From Alphaproteobacteria bacterium (lineage in GTDB: Bacteria; Pseudomonadota; Alphaproteobacteria; Caulobacterales; Aquidulcibacteraceae), in the NCBI GenBank assembly GCA_026400735.1, contig JAPLOL010000084.1, positions 1-36,653 of the forward strand: DNA of 36,653 nucleotides. The letters run 5' to 3'. The notes under the pieces were generated by a model. That model ran no database searches and was not told the DNA's origin. It saw only the letters and a program-made list of their open reading frames with translations. Position numbers and translations under genes: made by a program. Below, in pieces: positions 16,389 to 24,902 of this stretch (its first letter is position 1; each line of letters opens with the position of its first letter).

Positions 16389-16586
16389 ATGCGGCTGATG
16401 ATTTTTGCGGCGGTGGCGCTTGTTTCTGCCTGTGCGAGCAGCGGTAACGACGAGGGTTGGACGGGCAACAATGCGACGCCGTTCGATAGCGCGGTGATTG
16501 CCTGCCGCATCGAGACGCAAACGACTGAGGGTGCTCAATACGAGGCGTGCATGGCGTCCAAAGGCTGGACGCGTCCACAGCGTTAG
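16389..16586 (+). CDS. Small lipoprotein
   Basis: 65 residues: a short signal with lipobox V-S-A-C (Cys15), then a brief mature part containing two further Cys residues (A-C-R-I and E-A-C-M) and ending in a C-M-A-S-K-G-W motif that is common in small alphaproteobacterial lipoproteins. GAGG precedes the ATG. The stop shares TTAG with the convergent membrane-protein gene. Function unknown. Confidence 0.72.
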   Translation: MRLMIFAAVALVSACASSGNDEGWTGNNATPFDSAVIACRIETQTTEGAQYEACMASKGWTRPQR

Positions 16587-17284
16587 CCGCCGAAAGCGCG
16601 CGCGATTGCGCCGATCGCAAGTGTGATGCCGGCGATGATCGTCACGATGCGCCAGCTCTGCGCCTCTTGTGCGTAACGCTTCTGCATCGTGTCGGCCGAG
16701 ACCGGCACGGCATCCCACGCCGGGACGCTCTGGCCCGCGACGAGCAGAAAGCCGGGGTTGCCGTCGACGAGACCGAGATTGGTGATTGGGATTTTGACAT
16801 TGTTCGAAATCACGCCCGCCGCGTTTTGGTAATAGGGCGAGGTGAAACGGCGGTCAGCGCCGAGCACGATGCGGCGGCCGTCGTTGAGGACGATGGAGTA
16901 GGCGAACTGCACCGCGGTTGTGCCGATGGCGCGGAAGGATTCAGCGCGTGACTCGATGGCTTTGATCGATGCCAGCGGCAGCGAGATTTCAACCTTCTCT
17001 TGCGCGACGTAGCTTCGCTGCGTTGGCAAGCGCAGCTCAAGCGTCTGCCAATTGATGGCGATTCGGGCGAACGATCGGGCGATGGCTTCGCGATAGAGGT
17101 AGGCAGTGAGCCCGGACACTGGAAGTGCGAGAACGACGAGGAAGGCGCCGACGCTTTCACCTTCGCTCAGCAAGACGCCGCCGACGGTGACGAACAAAGC
17201 GACCATCAACACGAACATTGCGACTGTGAGCCAAATGGCGATTTGATCGCCGCCGTTGCGTTTGAGTTCGATCGTTGCGCTCAT
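16583..17284 (-). CDS. Hypothetical membrane protein
   Basis: 233 residues with two adjacent hydrophobic segments near the N-terminus (about 15-40 and 46-64) and one at the C-terminus (I-V-T-I-I-A-G-I-T-L-A-I-G-A-I-A). Between them lies a roughly 140-residue soluble part with strand-rich character (S-L-P-L-A-S-I-K-A-I-E; D-G-R-R-I-V-L-G-A-D), reminiscent of PH-like bacterial membrane domains but not firmly assignable. A GGGGGCAG lies before the ATG. No known partner genes adjoin it. Confidence 0.72.
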   Translation of the reverse strand: MSATIELKRNGGDQIAIWLTVAMFVLMVALFVTVGGVLLSEGESVGAFLVVLALPVSGLTAYLYREAIARSFARIAINWQTLELRLPTQRSYVAQEKVEISLPLASIKAIESRAESFRAIGTTAVQFAYSIVLNDGRRIVLGADRRFTSPYYQNAAGVISNNVKIPITNLGLVDGNPGFLLVAGQSVPAWDAVPVSADTMQKRYAQEAQSWRIVTIIAGITLAIGAIARAFGG

Positions 17285-17411
17285 GGCGCTGCCCCCGCAT
17301 GCCCTTGGCTGCGAGCTTGGCTCACATTCTCGTGCAATGGCAAGCGTTCACGCCGTTGTGCAGAACGCTTCTCTCAATACGCATTTAGCGTCGTGCGCGG
17401 AGGGATGAGCC

Positions 17412-19485
17412 ATGATCGCACGCTTGCTCATGGCGGCGGCGCTTACGTGCGCAGCCGCGGGATGCGCCACGTCTGAAGATATGGCCACGCGCGGTGGCAA
17501 TCTTGGACGCATTACGTCCGAGCGCCTGGAGCGTTTCGAGAGCGAGGCGGCCTTCCGGCAATATCTGCGGGACGCCCAATACGAGACGCGCCGTCAAGGC
17601 GGTTGGTGGGCCGGGCGGGTTTATCCTCGCACACGAGCACCGCGACCTTTCTCCGAGCAGACTGACGATGAAGCGATCGTTGTTACGGGGACGCGGTTGG
17701 TGCGGCAGGACTTCGAGGCGATGTCGCCAATTACCAGCATCGGTGCGGAACAACTCGAACTGACGGCGACGCTAACCACGGATAGCCTCATCAATGAACT
17801 GCCTCAGAGCATCACCAACAATCAGGAGCGCGGTGTCGATGAGGGAGATAATGTCAAACGCATCGGGCGTTTTCTTGTCGTGTTGCAGGATGGGCGGCTT
17901 TTCACAGTAGATTTGTTGCCGGATGGCGCGCCTGGGCTTCGGTTTGTCGATCGCGAGAATGTCTATCGCTCGATGTATCGATCGAACTGGATTGATGAGA
18001 TGCTGGTTTTTGGCCGGCGCATTGTCGTCACCGGTTATTCCTATCATTTGCATGCGACCGAAGTGTCGATCTTCGTGATGAGCGACGATGGCGAGCTCGC
18101 GCGTGAAGCGATCTATTACATTTCGTCGAACGACTATTACGACCCCGAGAATTACGCGACGCGCATTGTTGGTGATAATCTTGTGTTCTACACGCCGCTG
18201 GGTTTGAGAAGCATCGATCCCGACATGCCATTTAGATGGCCTGTGGTGCGCCGGTGGCTGCGCGATGACGAGCGCGAGGCGGTTCTAAGCGAAGGTGAGC
18301 CGCTGTTCGATGCGCGCGATATTTATCGGCCGATCCAGCAGACGACGGCGCCGACTGTTTACACGATATCGGTTTGTCCGCTTGGCGCTTCGGCGCGAGG
18401 TGCGGAGCTCAACTGCAGAAGTACGGCGTTCGTCGCGCCCGATGATCGCGTTGTCTATATGTCGCCCGAGCACATCTATGTTTGGGCCTCGGACAACGCG
18501 TGGGAGGCGCGCCGCAACGCGCGCGATCTCTGCGCGGTCGAAGAGGAGGAAGACGTCACCGCGCCACCGCGCCAGCGCGCGACGCTCTATCAGGTCTCGT
18601 TGAACGGTGATCTGCGCGCGCTGCGTACGCAAGGCGCGCCACCCAACCAGTTTGCGATGGCCGCGTCGGACGGCGAACTCCGCGCCCTGTTGCAGGATAT
18701 CTGCGACGAAACGCGGCTGACCTATTTTCACGCACCACTTGGCGCGTTCAGGCGCGATCGACCAGCGTTTGCGGATGCGCGCCGTTACACCGACACGCCG
18801 CGCATGGAGGGTCACGCAGCCGAGGTGCGGGTTCACCGAAGACTATCTCGTCTATGGCGAGCGCTCGAGTTGGGGAACGTCGCCTCCGGAGGCGACCGCT
18901 GGGCCGCAAACTGGGCGCGTTGTTGCGGTGCCAACGCGCAATCCGCTGCGCCCGGTTTCTCTGCGCACGCCACATGAAGTGATCCGCCTGGAGCGGATTG
19001 GCAATGACATGGTGTTCACGGGGTATCGTGATCAGCGCGGACTAAGTGTGTCACGCCTCGATCTGTCGGCGGCGCCGCGCGTGGCGGATACGCTGGTGAT
19101 GGAGGGGCGGTTCGAAACGGAAGGGCGCTCGCATGCGTTCAATGCGACGATGCAACAGGATGGCAGTGGCGCGTTGGGTCTGCCGACGGCGACGTACACG
19201 GAAGATGCAAATCGTTTGCCGTGGGAAAGCGATGATTCCGACGTGACGTTCCTGACCTTTGATGCGGCGGGTCGGTTTGGGTTTGCGGGCACGTTAGCGC
19301 GTGGGACGGAGCCTGATCCATCGTACACATGCGAGGTGTCGTGTGTGGATTGGTACGGCAATGCGCGGCCCATCTTCATCGCCGGGCGTGTGTTCGCGCT
19401 GACTGGCGCGCAACTGGCCGAGGGCGAACTTCGTGATGGCCGCATTCACGAACTGCGCCGGCTCGATCTTACGGCGCAACGTTAG
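17412..19485 (+). pseudogene. Beta-propeller domain lipoprotein, interrupted by a +1 frameshift
   Basis: The first frame runs from ATG 17412. It has a lipobox ending A-A-G-C (Cys18), a segment at 85-131 that resembles the start of a TonB-receptor plug (A-I-V-V-T-G-T-R; S-P-I-T-S-I; L-I-N-E-L-P-Q), and the signature of secreted C-terminal beta-propeller proteins, T-N-N-Q-E-R-G-V-D-E-G-D-N-V-K. Protein sense is lost at the GGG run 18829-18831. Dropping one G joins G-H-A-A-E-V-R to F-T-E-D-Y-L-V-Y-G-E in the next frame, which continues to the stop at 19485, for about 690 residues in all. Either a real one-base insertion or a sequencing error explains this. The stop shares TTAG with ndh. Confidence 0.82.
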
Positions 19486-20777
19486 GCGGCGTTGCGGTTT
19501 GCGTTTTGCGGCGGGTGTTCGTCTTCGATGTCGCCGGTGATGAGGCGGGCGCCGCGGTCGAAGGTGAGGTAGGACCAGGTCCAGTCGAGGGCGACGGCGA
19601 TGCGGTTTTTGAAGCCGATCAGATAATAGATGTGCGCGGCGCACCAGACGAGCCAGCCGATGAAGCCTTTGAGGTGGAAGCCGCGGAAGTCGGCAACGGC
19701 GGCTTTGCGGCCGACGGTGGCGAGGTTGCCGTAGTCGACATAGGCGAAGGGCTCGGTGAGAGGGTTGCCCTCGAACGCGGCTTTGATCACGCGCGCGGCG
19801 TAGACGCCTTGTTGTTTGGCGACGGGCGCGACACCTGGAAGTTGGCGCCCGCTTGCGTCGTTTACGGCGGCGCAGTCGCCGATGACGAAGATGTTGTCGT
19901 TGCCGGGCGCGCGGAGATTGCCGGCGATGATGGCGCGGCCTGCGCGATCGGCGGGGATGTTGAGCCAGCGCGCGGCGGGCGAGCTTTGCACGCCGGCGGC
20001 CCAGATCAAGCAGCGCGAAGGAATGTGCTCGTCACCAAGCGTGACGCCGGTTTCGTCGACGTGGGTGACGGCTTTGCCGAGACGGATTTCGACGCCGAGA
20101 CCTTCGAGCGAGCGCTTGGCGTTGTCCGAGAGGTCTTCGGGGAAGTTGGTCAGAACGCGCGGCGCGGCTTCGAGCAAGATGATGCGCGCGCTTTTCGGAT
20201 CGATGCGACGATAGTCGCGGGCCAGGGCCTTCTTCGCGAGCTCGGCGATGGCGCCTGCAGTTTCAACGCCGGTCGGGCCGCCGCCGATGACGATGAAGGT
20301 GGTGAGCGCCGCGCGTTCGGCGGTGTCGGATTCGAGTTCTGCGCGTTCGAAGGCGAGGAGGATGCGTTTGCGTTGTTCGGTGGCGTCTTCGAGGGTTTTG
20401 AGGCCGGGCGCGAATTCCTCCCAAGCGTCGTGGCCAAAATACGCGTGGCGCGCGCCGGTGGCGATGATGAGGAAGTCATAAGCAACGCGGCGATCGCCGA
20501 GGACGACTTCTCGTTTGGCTGCGTCGATGGCTTCTACGGTGCCGAGTTCAACGCTGACATTTTTCTGATTGCGCACGATGGCGCGGATCGGCGTCGCGAT
20601 CTGGTTCGGCGCGAGGCCGGCGGTCGCGACTTGATAGAGCAGCGGCTGGAACAGGTGGTGGTTGCGGCGGTCGATGAGCGTGACATCGACGGGCGCATTC
20701 TTCAGAGCTTTGGCGGCGGCAAGGCCGCCGAAACCTGCGCCGATGATGACGACGCGCGGACGTGTAGTCGCGTTCAT
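19482..20777 (-). CDS. ndh: Type II NADH:quinone oxidoreductase
   Basis: A single-subunit, non-proton-pumping NADH dehydrogenase at the inner face of the membrane, passing electrons to quinone and so feeding oxidases such as the bd oxidase in this window. 431 residues with two Rossmann motifs: G-A-G-F-G-G (FAD, near residue 13) and G-G-G-P-T-G-V-E-T-A-G (NADH). A-T-G-A-R, F-V-I-G-D-C-A and P-V-A-K-Q-Q-G, the quinone-site motif, follow. The C-terminal part has amphipathic, aromatic-rich segments expected for membrane attachment. GAGGGG lies before the ATG. Confidence 0.92.
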   Translation of the reverse strand: MNATTRPRVVIIGAGFGGLAAAKALKNAPVDVTLIDRRNHHLFQPLLYQVATAGLAPNQIATPIRAIVRNQKNVSVELGTVEAIDAAKREVVLGDRRVAYDFLIIATGARHAYFGHDAWEEFAPGLKTLEDATEQRKRILLAFERAELESDTAERAALTTFIVIGGGPTGVETAGAIAELAKKALARDYRRIDPKSARIILLEAAPRVLTNFPEDLSDNAKRSLEGLGVEIRLGKAVTHVDETGVTLGDEHIPSRCLIWAAGVQSSPAARWLNIPADRAGRAIIAGNLRAPGNDNIFVIGDCAAVNDASGRQLPGVAPVAKQQGVYAARVIKAAFEGNPLTEPFAYVDYGNLATVGRKAAVADFRGFHLKGFIGWLVWCAAHIYYLIGFKNRIAVALDWTWSYLTFDRGARLITGDIEDEHPPQNANRNAA

Positions 20778-20903
20778 GGGCGAGGCCCCTCGGTGACACC
20801 TCCGATATAGGCGCGTTCGCGTGTCAGTTCAGCTTCTATGCGGTGCTACATTGCGCCACGCTTGGTGGCCCGCGTTCCCTTAGGGTGACGCTATTGAAAC
20901 GCC

Positions 20904-20971
20904 GACGCCAGAATTGGCGTCATGCTGAGCTTGTCGAAGCGCGACGCCATGCACCTAACCAGTTCTGGCGC
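20904..20971. repeat. Nested inverted repeats with a dispersed-repeat-like core
   Basis: GACGCCA-GAAT-TGGCGTC (20904-20921) is a perfect seven-base hairpin. The arms 20905-20917 and 20959-20971 also pair at 11 of 13 positions. Between them lies TCATGCTGAGCTTGTCGAAG (20920-20939), a sequence I recognise as a common intergenic repeat in many bacterial genomes, with its own GCTT-GTCG-AAGC hairpin. It sits in the space between ndh and the ABC-F gene. Confidence 0.65.
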
Positions 20972-21011
20972 TTGCATCGTGAGCCGAGGACGGGTCTAAC
21001 CCGCCGCTCCC

Positions 21012-22871
21012 ATGCTTGAGATTTCGGACCTCACCTTTCGCTTCGGCCCGCGGCCGTTGTTTGAGAATGCGAACGCATTCATCGCCGAGGGCTGGAAGGT
21101 CGGCCTTGTCGGGCGCAATGGCACCGGCAAGTCGACGCTGTTGACGTTGATCCGCGATGAGGTCGGCAAGGCGAATGCGTCGATCCGGATACGGCGCGGG
21201 GCGCGGATGGGGTTCGTGGCGCAGGAAGCGCCGCAGGTGGATACGCCGCTGCTCGATCTCGTGATGGCGGCGGATGCGGAGATGACGTCGCTGCTCAAGG
21301 AAGCGGAGACGGCGGAAGATCCGCAACGCATCGCGGACATTCATATGCGGCTGGCGGAGATCGATGGCTATTCCGGTGAAGCGCGCGCGAGCGCGATCAT
21401 GGTTGGCCTTGGGTTTGAGCAAGACGATTTGCGGCGGCCGGCGCGCGAGTTCTCGGGCGGCTGGCGTATGCGCGCGGCGTTGGCGGGCGTGCTGTTCTCA
21501 GCGCCGGATTTGCTCATCCTCGACAAACCGACGAACTATCTCGATCTTGAAGGCGCTGCTTGGCTCGAAGAGTATCTGCGCGAGTATCCGCACACGGTGA
21601 TCTGCGTCAGCCACGATCGCGAAATGCTGAACCGCTCCGTGACGCACATTCTGGCGCTCGACGATAAGAAGCTCGAGATTTTCGTCGGCGGGTACGATGC
21701 GTATCTGCGGAAGAAGGCTGAGCGCATGGCGCTCGCTGTTGGGATGAAAGCTAAGCAGGACGCGCAAAAGGCGCACTTGCAGAAATTCATCGATCGTTTC
21801 CGCGCCAAGGCTTCGAAAGCCGCGCAGGCGCAGAGCCGGATCAAGCAGCTTGAGAAGATGCAGGATATCGCGGTGCCGCTCGAAGAGCGCACGGTGCCGT
21901 TTGTGTTCGACAATCCGGTTGAACTCGCATCGCCGCTGGTTGTGTTGGACGAGTGCGACCTTGGTTATGTTGAAGGCAAGCCGGTTCTGAAGAAGGTTTC
22001 GCTGCGCTTGGACCACGATGATCGCATCGTCGTGATTGGGCCGAACGGGCAGGGCAAGACGACGTTGGTGAAGTCGATCGCGGCGCGGTTGGCGTTGTTG
22101 AACGGCAAGCGGGTGGCGTCGGGCAAAGCTGTGATGGGCTATTTCAGCCAGGATCAGCTGGACGAATTGCGGGCTGGCGAGACTGTGCTGGAGCACGTGC
22201 GCGATCTTGAGCCCGATTGGGCGCCGCCGAAGCTGCGCTCGCTGGCGGCGCGGATGGGCTTTGGCGTCGAGAAGATCGATACGAAGGTTGAGAAGCTTTC
22301 GGGCGGCGAGAAGGTGCGGCTGCTGTTGGGCCTGATGGCTCACCATAAGCCGCACGTTCTGATCCTCGACGAGCCGACGTCGCACTTGGACATCGATAGC
22401 CGTGAAGCGTTGATCCACGCGATCAATGGCTATGAAGGCGCGGTGCTGCTGATCACGCACGATATCTATCTGGCGGAAGCGTGCGCGGATCGCTTGTGGC
22501 TCGTCTATCACGGGCGCGCGCGTCAGTATGACGGCGACCTCGAAGATTATCGCAAGCTCGTCGCGGCGGCGGATCGCCCTGCGGATGAGGGCGAGAAGCA
22601 CGTTGCTGCCGCGGCCGTGCATTCAGAAGCGAGGCCGAAGCACTCGAAGTACACGCTGACGTGCAAGCTTGAGGCGGCGGAGAAAGAGATCGAGCAAGCG
22701 AACCAAGCGTTGGCGCGGATCGACGCGGCGCTGGCTGATCCTGACCTGTTCACGAAGGATCAGAAGCGCGGCGAGTCGCTGCTGAAGGAGCGCTCGCACG
22801 CGGCGACGGCGCTGGCGAAGGCCGAAGCGAGTTGGCTTGAAGCGAGTGAGGCGCTGGAGGGCGCTCACTGA
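21012..22871 (+). CDS. ABC-F family ATPase (YheS/Uup type) with altered first Walker B
   Basis: A soluble ribosome-associated-type ATPase of 619 residues with two nucleotide-binding domains. Domain 1 has Walker A G-R-N-G-T-G-K-S (34-41) and signature F-S-G-G-W-R (148-152), but its Walker B reads L-I-L-D-K-P-T-N, with Lys172 where the catalytic Glu belongs. Domain 2 is intact: G-P-N-G-Q-G-K-T-T (343-351), L-S-G-G-E-K and L-I-L-D-E-P-T-S with Glu454. The linker (about 230-290) is Lys/Gln-rich and helical, as expected for the tRNA-contacting arm, and a C-terminal coiled coil fills about 545-615. No strong ribosome site is seen before the ATG. Confidence 0.93.
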   Translation: MLEISDLTFRFGPRPLFENANAFIAEGWKVGLVGRNGTGKSTLLTLIRDEVGKANASIRIRRGARMGFVAQEAPQVDTPLLDLVMAADAEMTSLLKEAETAEDPQRIADIHMRLAEIDGYSGEARASAIMVGLGFEQDDLRRPAREFSGGWRMRAALAGVLFSAPDLLILDKPTNYLDLEGAAWLEEYLREYPHTVICVSHDREMLNRSVTHILALDDKKLEIFVGGYDAYLRKKAERMALAVGMKAKQDAQKAHLQKFIDRFRAKASKAAQAQSRIKQLEKMQDIAVPLEERTVPFVFDNPVELASPLVVLDECDLGYVEGKPVLKKVSLRLDHDDRIVVIGPNGQGKTTLVKSIAARLALLNGKRVASGKAVMGYFSQDQLDELRAGETVLEHVRDLEPDWAPPKLRSLAARMGFGVEKIDTKVEKLSGGEKVRLLLGLMAHHKPHVLILDEPTSHLDIDSREALIHAINGYEGAVLLITHDIYLAEACADRLWLVYHGRARQYDGDLEDYRKLVAAADRPADEGEKHVAAAAVHSEARPKHSKYTLTCKLEAAEKEIEQANQALARIDAALADPDLFTKDQKRGESLLKERSHAATALAKAEASWLEASEALEGAH

Positions 22872-22917
22872 TCGGATGCGCGAGCCGATGCGTAGAACCT
22901 TCAACGTGGAGGGTTCG

Positions 22918-23292
22918 ATGCGTGCATTGGCGGCGATGATCTTGGTCTTGGGGTTGAGCGCTTGTGTTGCGCAGGCGCAGACGGCGACGCCGGCGGCTGA
23001 AAGGCTGGACGGCGCGTGGATTGTTGATCTCACGACCGATCCCGCTGAGCCGTACACAAAGCCGATGGTGCTCACGTTGAATGCAGACGGCACGGTGAGT
23101 GGCTCATTCTACGAGAGCGAGATTGAAGCCGGCCGCTGGAAGACCGATCGCGGGCGCACGTGCGTGAGCTTTCGCACAAGCGATGGCGTCGGCCCTTATC
23201 ACACGGCGGCCTGCCTCGTCGGCGATCACGTCGAAGGGCAGACGTGGGCGGAGCACCGCAATTTCTTGTTCAACTGGAACGCCGCGCGTTGA
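22918..23292 (+). CDS. Small exported protein or lipoprotein, unknown
   Basis: 124 residues. The signal peptide M-R-A-L-A-A-M-I-L-V-L-G-L-S-A-C ends in a possible lipobox (Cys17), though A-Q-A-Q just after could be a signal peptidase I site instead. The mature part has a W-I-V-D-L strand, a central L-N-A-D-G-T-V-S-G-S-F-Y-E-S-E-I motif and a C-terminal N-F-L-F-N-W-N, suggesting a small beta-barrel similar in style to DUF2147/lipocalin-like proteins; not assigned. GGAGG lies before ATG 22918, which decides the start. It follows the ABC-F gene by 46 bases. Confidence 0.7.
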   Translation: MRALAAMILVLGLSACVAQAQTATPAAERLDGAWIVDLTTDPAEPYTKPMVLTLNADGTVSGSFYESEIEAGRWKTDRGRTCVSFRTSDGVGPYHTAACLVGDHVEGQTWAEHRNFLFNWNAAR

Positions 23293-23329
23293 GCGCGCGC
23301 GTACGGTTGATGAATTTTAGCAATACAGC

Positions 23330-23358
23330 TTAACGTCAACTTTAAGCCGGTCTGTAAT
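23330..23358 (+). promoter_or_regulatory. Possible promoter of the diguanylate cyclase gene
   Basis: TTAACG (23330-23335), 17 bases and TGTAAT (23353-23358) lie 30 bases before the ATG. The -35 match is partial, in an unusually AT-rich patch for this DNA. Low confidence. Confidence 0.25.
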
Positions 23359-23388
23359 CCTCAAACCTCGACTTTCGGGGCGGGTTTG

Positions 23389-24450
23389 ATGAGCAGCAGC
23401 GACTTAACCATGTTTCGTGGTGCGCCTGGCATGGAGCGCGCCCGCGAGATTATCGAACACATGGGCCAACAGCAGATCCCGACCAGCCCTGCAAACTACG
23501 AAATCTGGACGACCCACATCGCCGGCGTGAAGCCAGATTTGAGCCGCGAAATTCAAGCTCGTCTCGAGCGTGGCGAAGCGTTCACCGACGAGACCAATGA
23601 AGAGCTCTTCGAGCGCTTCTTCGCGAACACGCGTTTGTCGATCCAGATGTTGGAGACAAGCGAGACGATTGCGCGCGAATTGGATGACACGGTTTCGAAC
23701 TTGCGCGGCGCTGGCGGCGAGGCTGGTTCGTACGCGAAGGTGTTGCAATCGGCGGCGGAGCGCTTTGAAGGTGGCGTCGATTCAGATGAATTCCGGAGCG
23801 TGGTTCAGCATCTTGCGGTCACGACGCATGAAATGGTCGCACACCATTTGAAGCTCGCCGAACAGATCGACGCAACGACGCGGCAAGTGCAAGAATTGCA
23901 GAAGGCGCTGCAGAGTGTGAAGGTCGAGGCGCTGACCGATGGTCTGACCGGTTTGGCCAATCGCCGTATGTTTGAAGACACGCTTCGCCGGCGGGTGGCC
24001 GATGCGAGTGTTGATAAGAGCGATTTGTGCGTGGTCATGTTCGACATTGATCACTTCCGCCGCCTCAACGAGGCGTGGGGCCATTCGCTTGGCGATCAAG
24101 TGCTGCGCTACATCGCGGCGGTGCTGCGCGCGCATGCGCAGGGCGATGTGCTGGCAGTGCGCTTTGGCGGCGAAGAATTTGTGCTGATCATGCCGCGCAC
24201 GAATTTGTATCTCGCTGAGGCGCTGGCGGCGCGGGTGAGCAAGGCGATCAAGTCGAAGCGGCTGTCGCTCAAATCTACCGGTGATGTGATCGGTGAAGTC
24301 ACGGTCTCTGTTGGCCTCGCGCGCTTTCGCGACGGGGAAGCTGCGGAAGATCTCGTCGCACGCGCCGAGGCGTGCGTGCGTGGCGCGAAGGCCGGTGGCC
24401 GAGATCGCATGGCCACGGACGCGCAGATGGATCGCCAGAGCGCAGCTTAG
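23389..24450 (+). CDS. GGDEF-domain diguanylate cyclase
   Basis: Synthesises cyclic di-GMP from two GTP, a signal controlling motile-to-sessile change. 353 residues: an N-terminal helical region (about 1-150; P-T-S-P-A-N-Y-E-I-W is a recurring motif of cytosolic cyclases), a coiled linker (about 155-180), then the GGDEF domain. D-G-L-T-G-L-A-N-R-R and F-D-I-D-H-F-R carry metal and substrate residues, and the active loop is R-F-G-G-E-E-F, so the enzyme is probably active. The usual RxxD inhibitory site before the loop is not evident. No membrane segment. Start ATG preferred over the TTG directly before it. Stop overlaps the VOC gene (TTAG). Confidence 0.92.
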   Translation: MSSSDLTMFRGAPGMERAREIIEHMGQQQIPTSPANYEIWTTHIAGVKPDLSREIQARLERGEAFTDETNEELFERFFANTRLSIQMLETSETIARELDDTVSNLRGAGGEAGSYAKVLQSAAERFEGGVDSDEFRSVVQHLAVTTHEMVAHHLKLAEQIDATTRQVQELQKALQSVKVEALTDGLTGLANRRMFEDTLRRRVADASVDKSDLCVVMFDIDHFRRLNEAWGHSLGDQVLRYIAAVLRAHAQGDVLAVRFGGEEFVLIMPRTNLYLAEALAARVSKAIKSKRLSLKSTGDVIGEVTVSVGLARFRDGEAAEDLVARAEACVRGAKAGGRDRMATDAQMDRQSAA

Positions 24451-24902
24451 CCGACAGGCATGAGCGGCGCATCTTTGATGCGATCGAGATTTCCGCTGCC
24501 GGGGATGAAGAGGGCTTCGATGCGGATGCCGTCTGGGTCTTCGAACAGCGTTGAGTAATAGCCGGGCGCCCAGGGACCTTCTTCGCCGGTGCGGATGATC
24601 TTGGCGCCGAAGTTTTGCATTGAGGCGGCGAGTGCGTCGACGTCTTCGCGGGAGCGGAGACGGAAGCAGAAATGATGCAGGCCAATGCGCCATTGGTCGA
24701 ACGGCGTGTCGCGGTGTTCGGGTGCGGTGGGGCGGATGAGCACGCCGGTGCGCGCGCCGATGCAGTAGAAGATCTGGCCGTGCACGTCGTACTGGATCGC
24801 CATGCCGAAGGTTTCGTGCAGCAGCTTGTAATAGAACGGGCGCGACGCGGCGACGTCGCGAACCGTGAGCTGGATGTGGGCGATGCCGTTTGGGGAGATC
24901 AT
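24447..24902 (-). CDS. VOC family (glyoxalase-fold) protein
   Basis: 151 residues of the vicinal-oxygen-chelate fold. The N-terminal strand I-A-H-I-Q-L-T-V-R-D-V provides a metal-ligand-like His, H-H-F-C-F-R-L begins the second module, and F-E-D-P-D-G-I-R-I-E-A supplies the typical late Glu. The start was taken at 24902 because it shares ATGA with the stop of the upstream gene; an ATG at 24920 would add six residues. The reaction is unknown; the family covers glyoxalases, dioxygenases and resistance proteins. Confidence 0.82.
   Translation of the reverse strand: MISPNGIAHIQLTVRDVAASRPFYYKLLHETFGMAIQYDVHGQIFYCIGARTGVLIRPTAPEHRDTPFDQWRIGLHHFCFRLRSREDVDALAASMQNFGAKIIRTGEEGPWAPGYYSTLFEDPDGIRIEALFIPGSGNLDRIKDAPLMPVG

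Noticed and set aside
18825-18835. Programmed ribosomal frameshift in the beta-propeller gene
   Set aside because: No slippery sequence, stop codon or stimulatory structure at the junction; a plain insertion is simpler.
18739-19485. Stand-alone gene for the second half of the beta-propeller protein
   Set aside because: Its first 30 residues have no protein character. Sense begins only after 18832, where it joins the upstream frame by a one-base shift.
19506-20810. Long plus-strand frame opposite ndh
   Set aside because: A by-product of GC-rich codon use in ndh; low complexity, no motif, while the other strand has complete NDH-2 motifs.
21498-22622. 374-residue minus-strand frame opposite the ABC-F gene
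   Set aside because: Arg/His/Gln-rich shadow without signal or motif; the plus strand is clearly coding.
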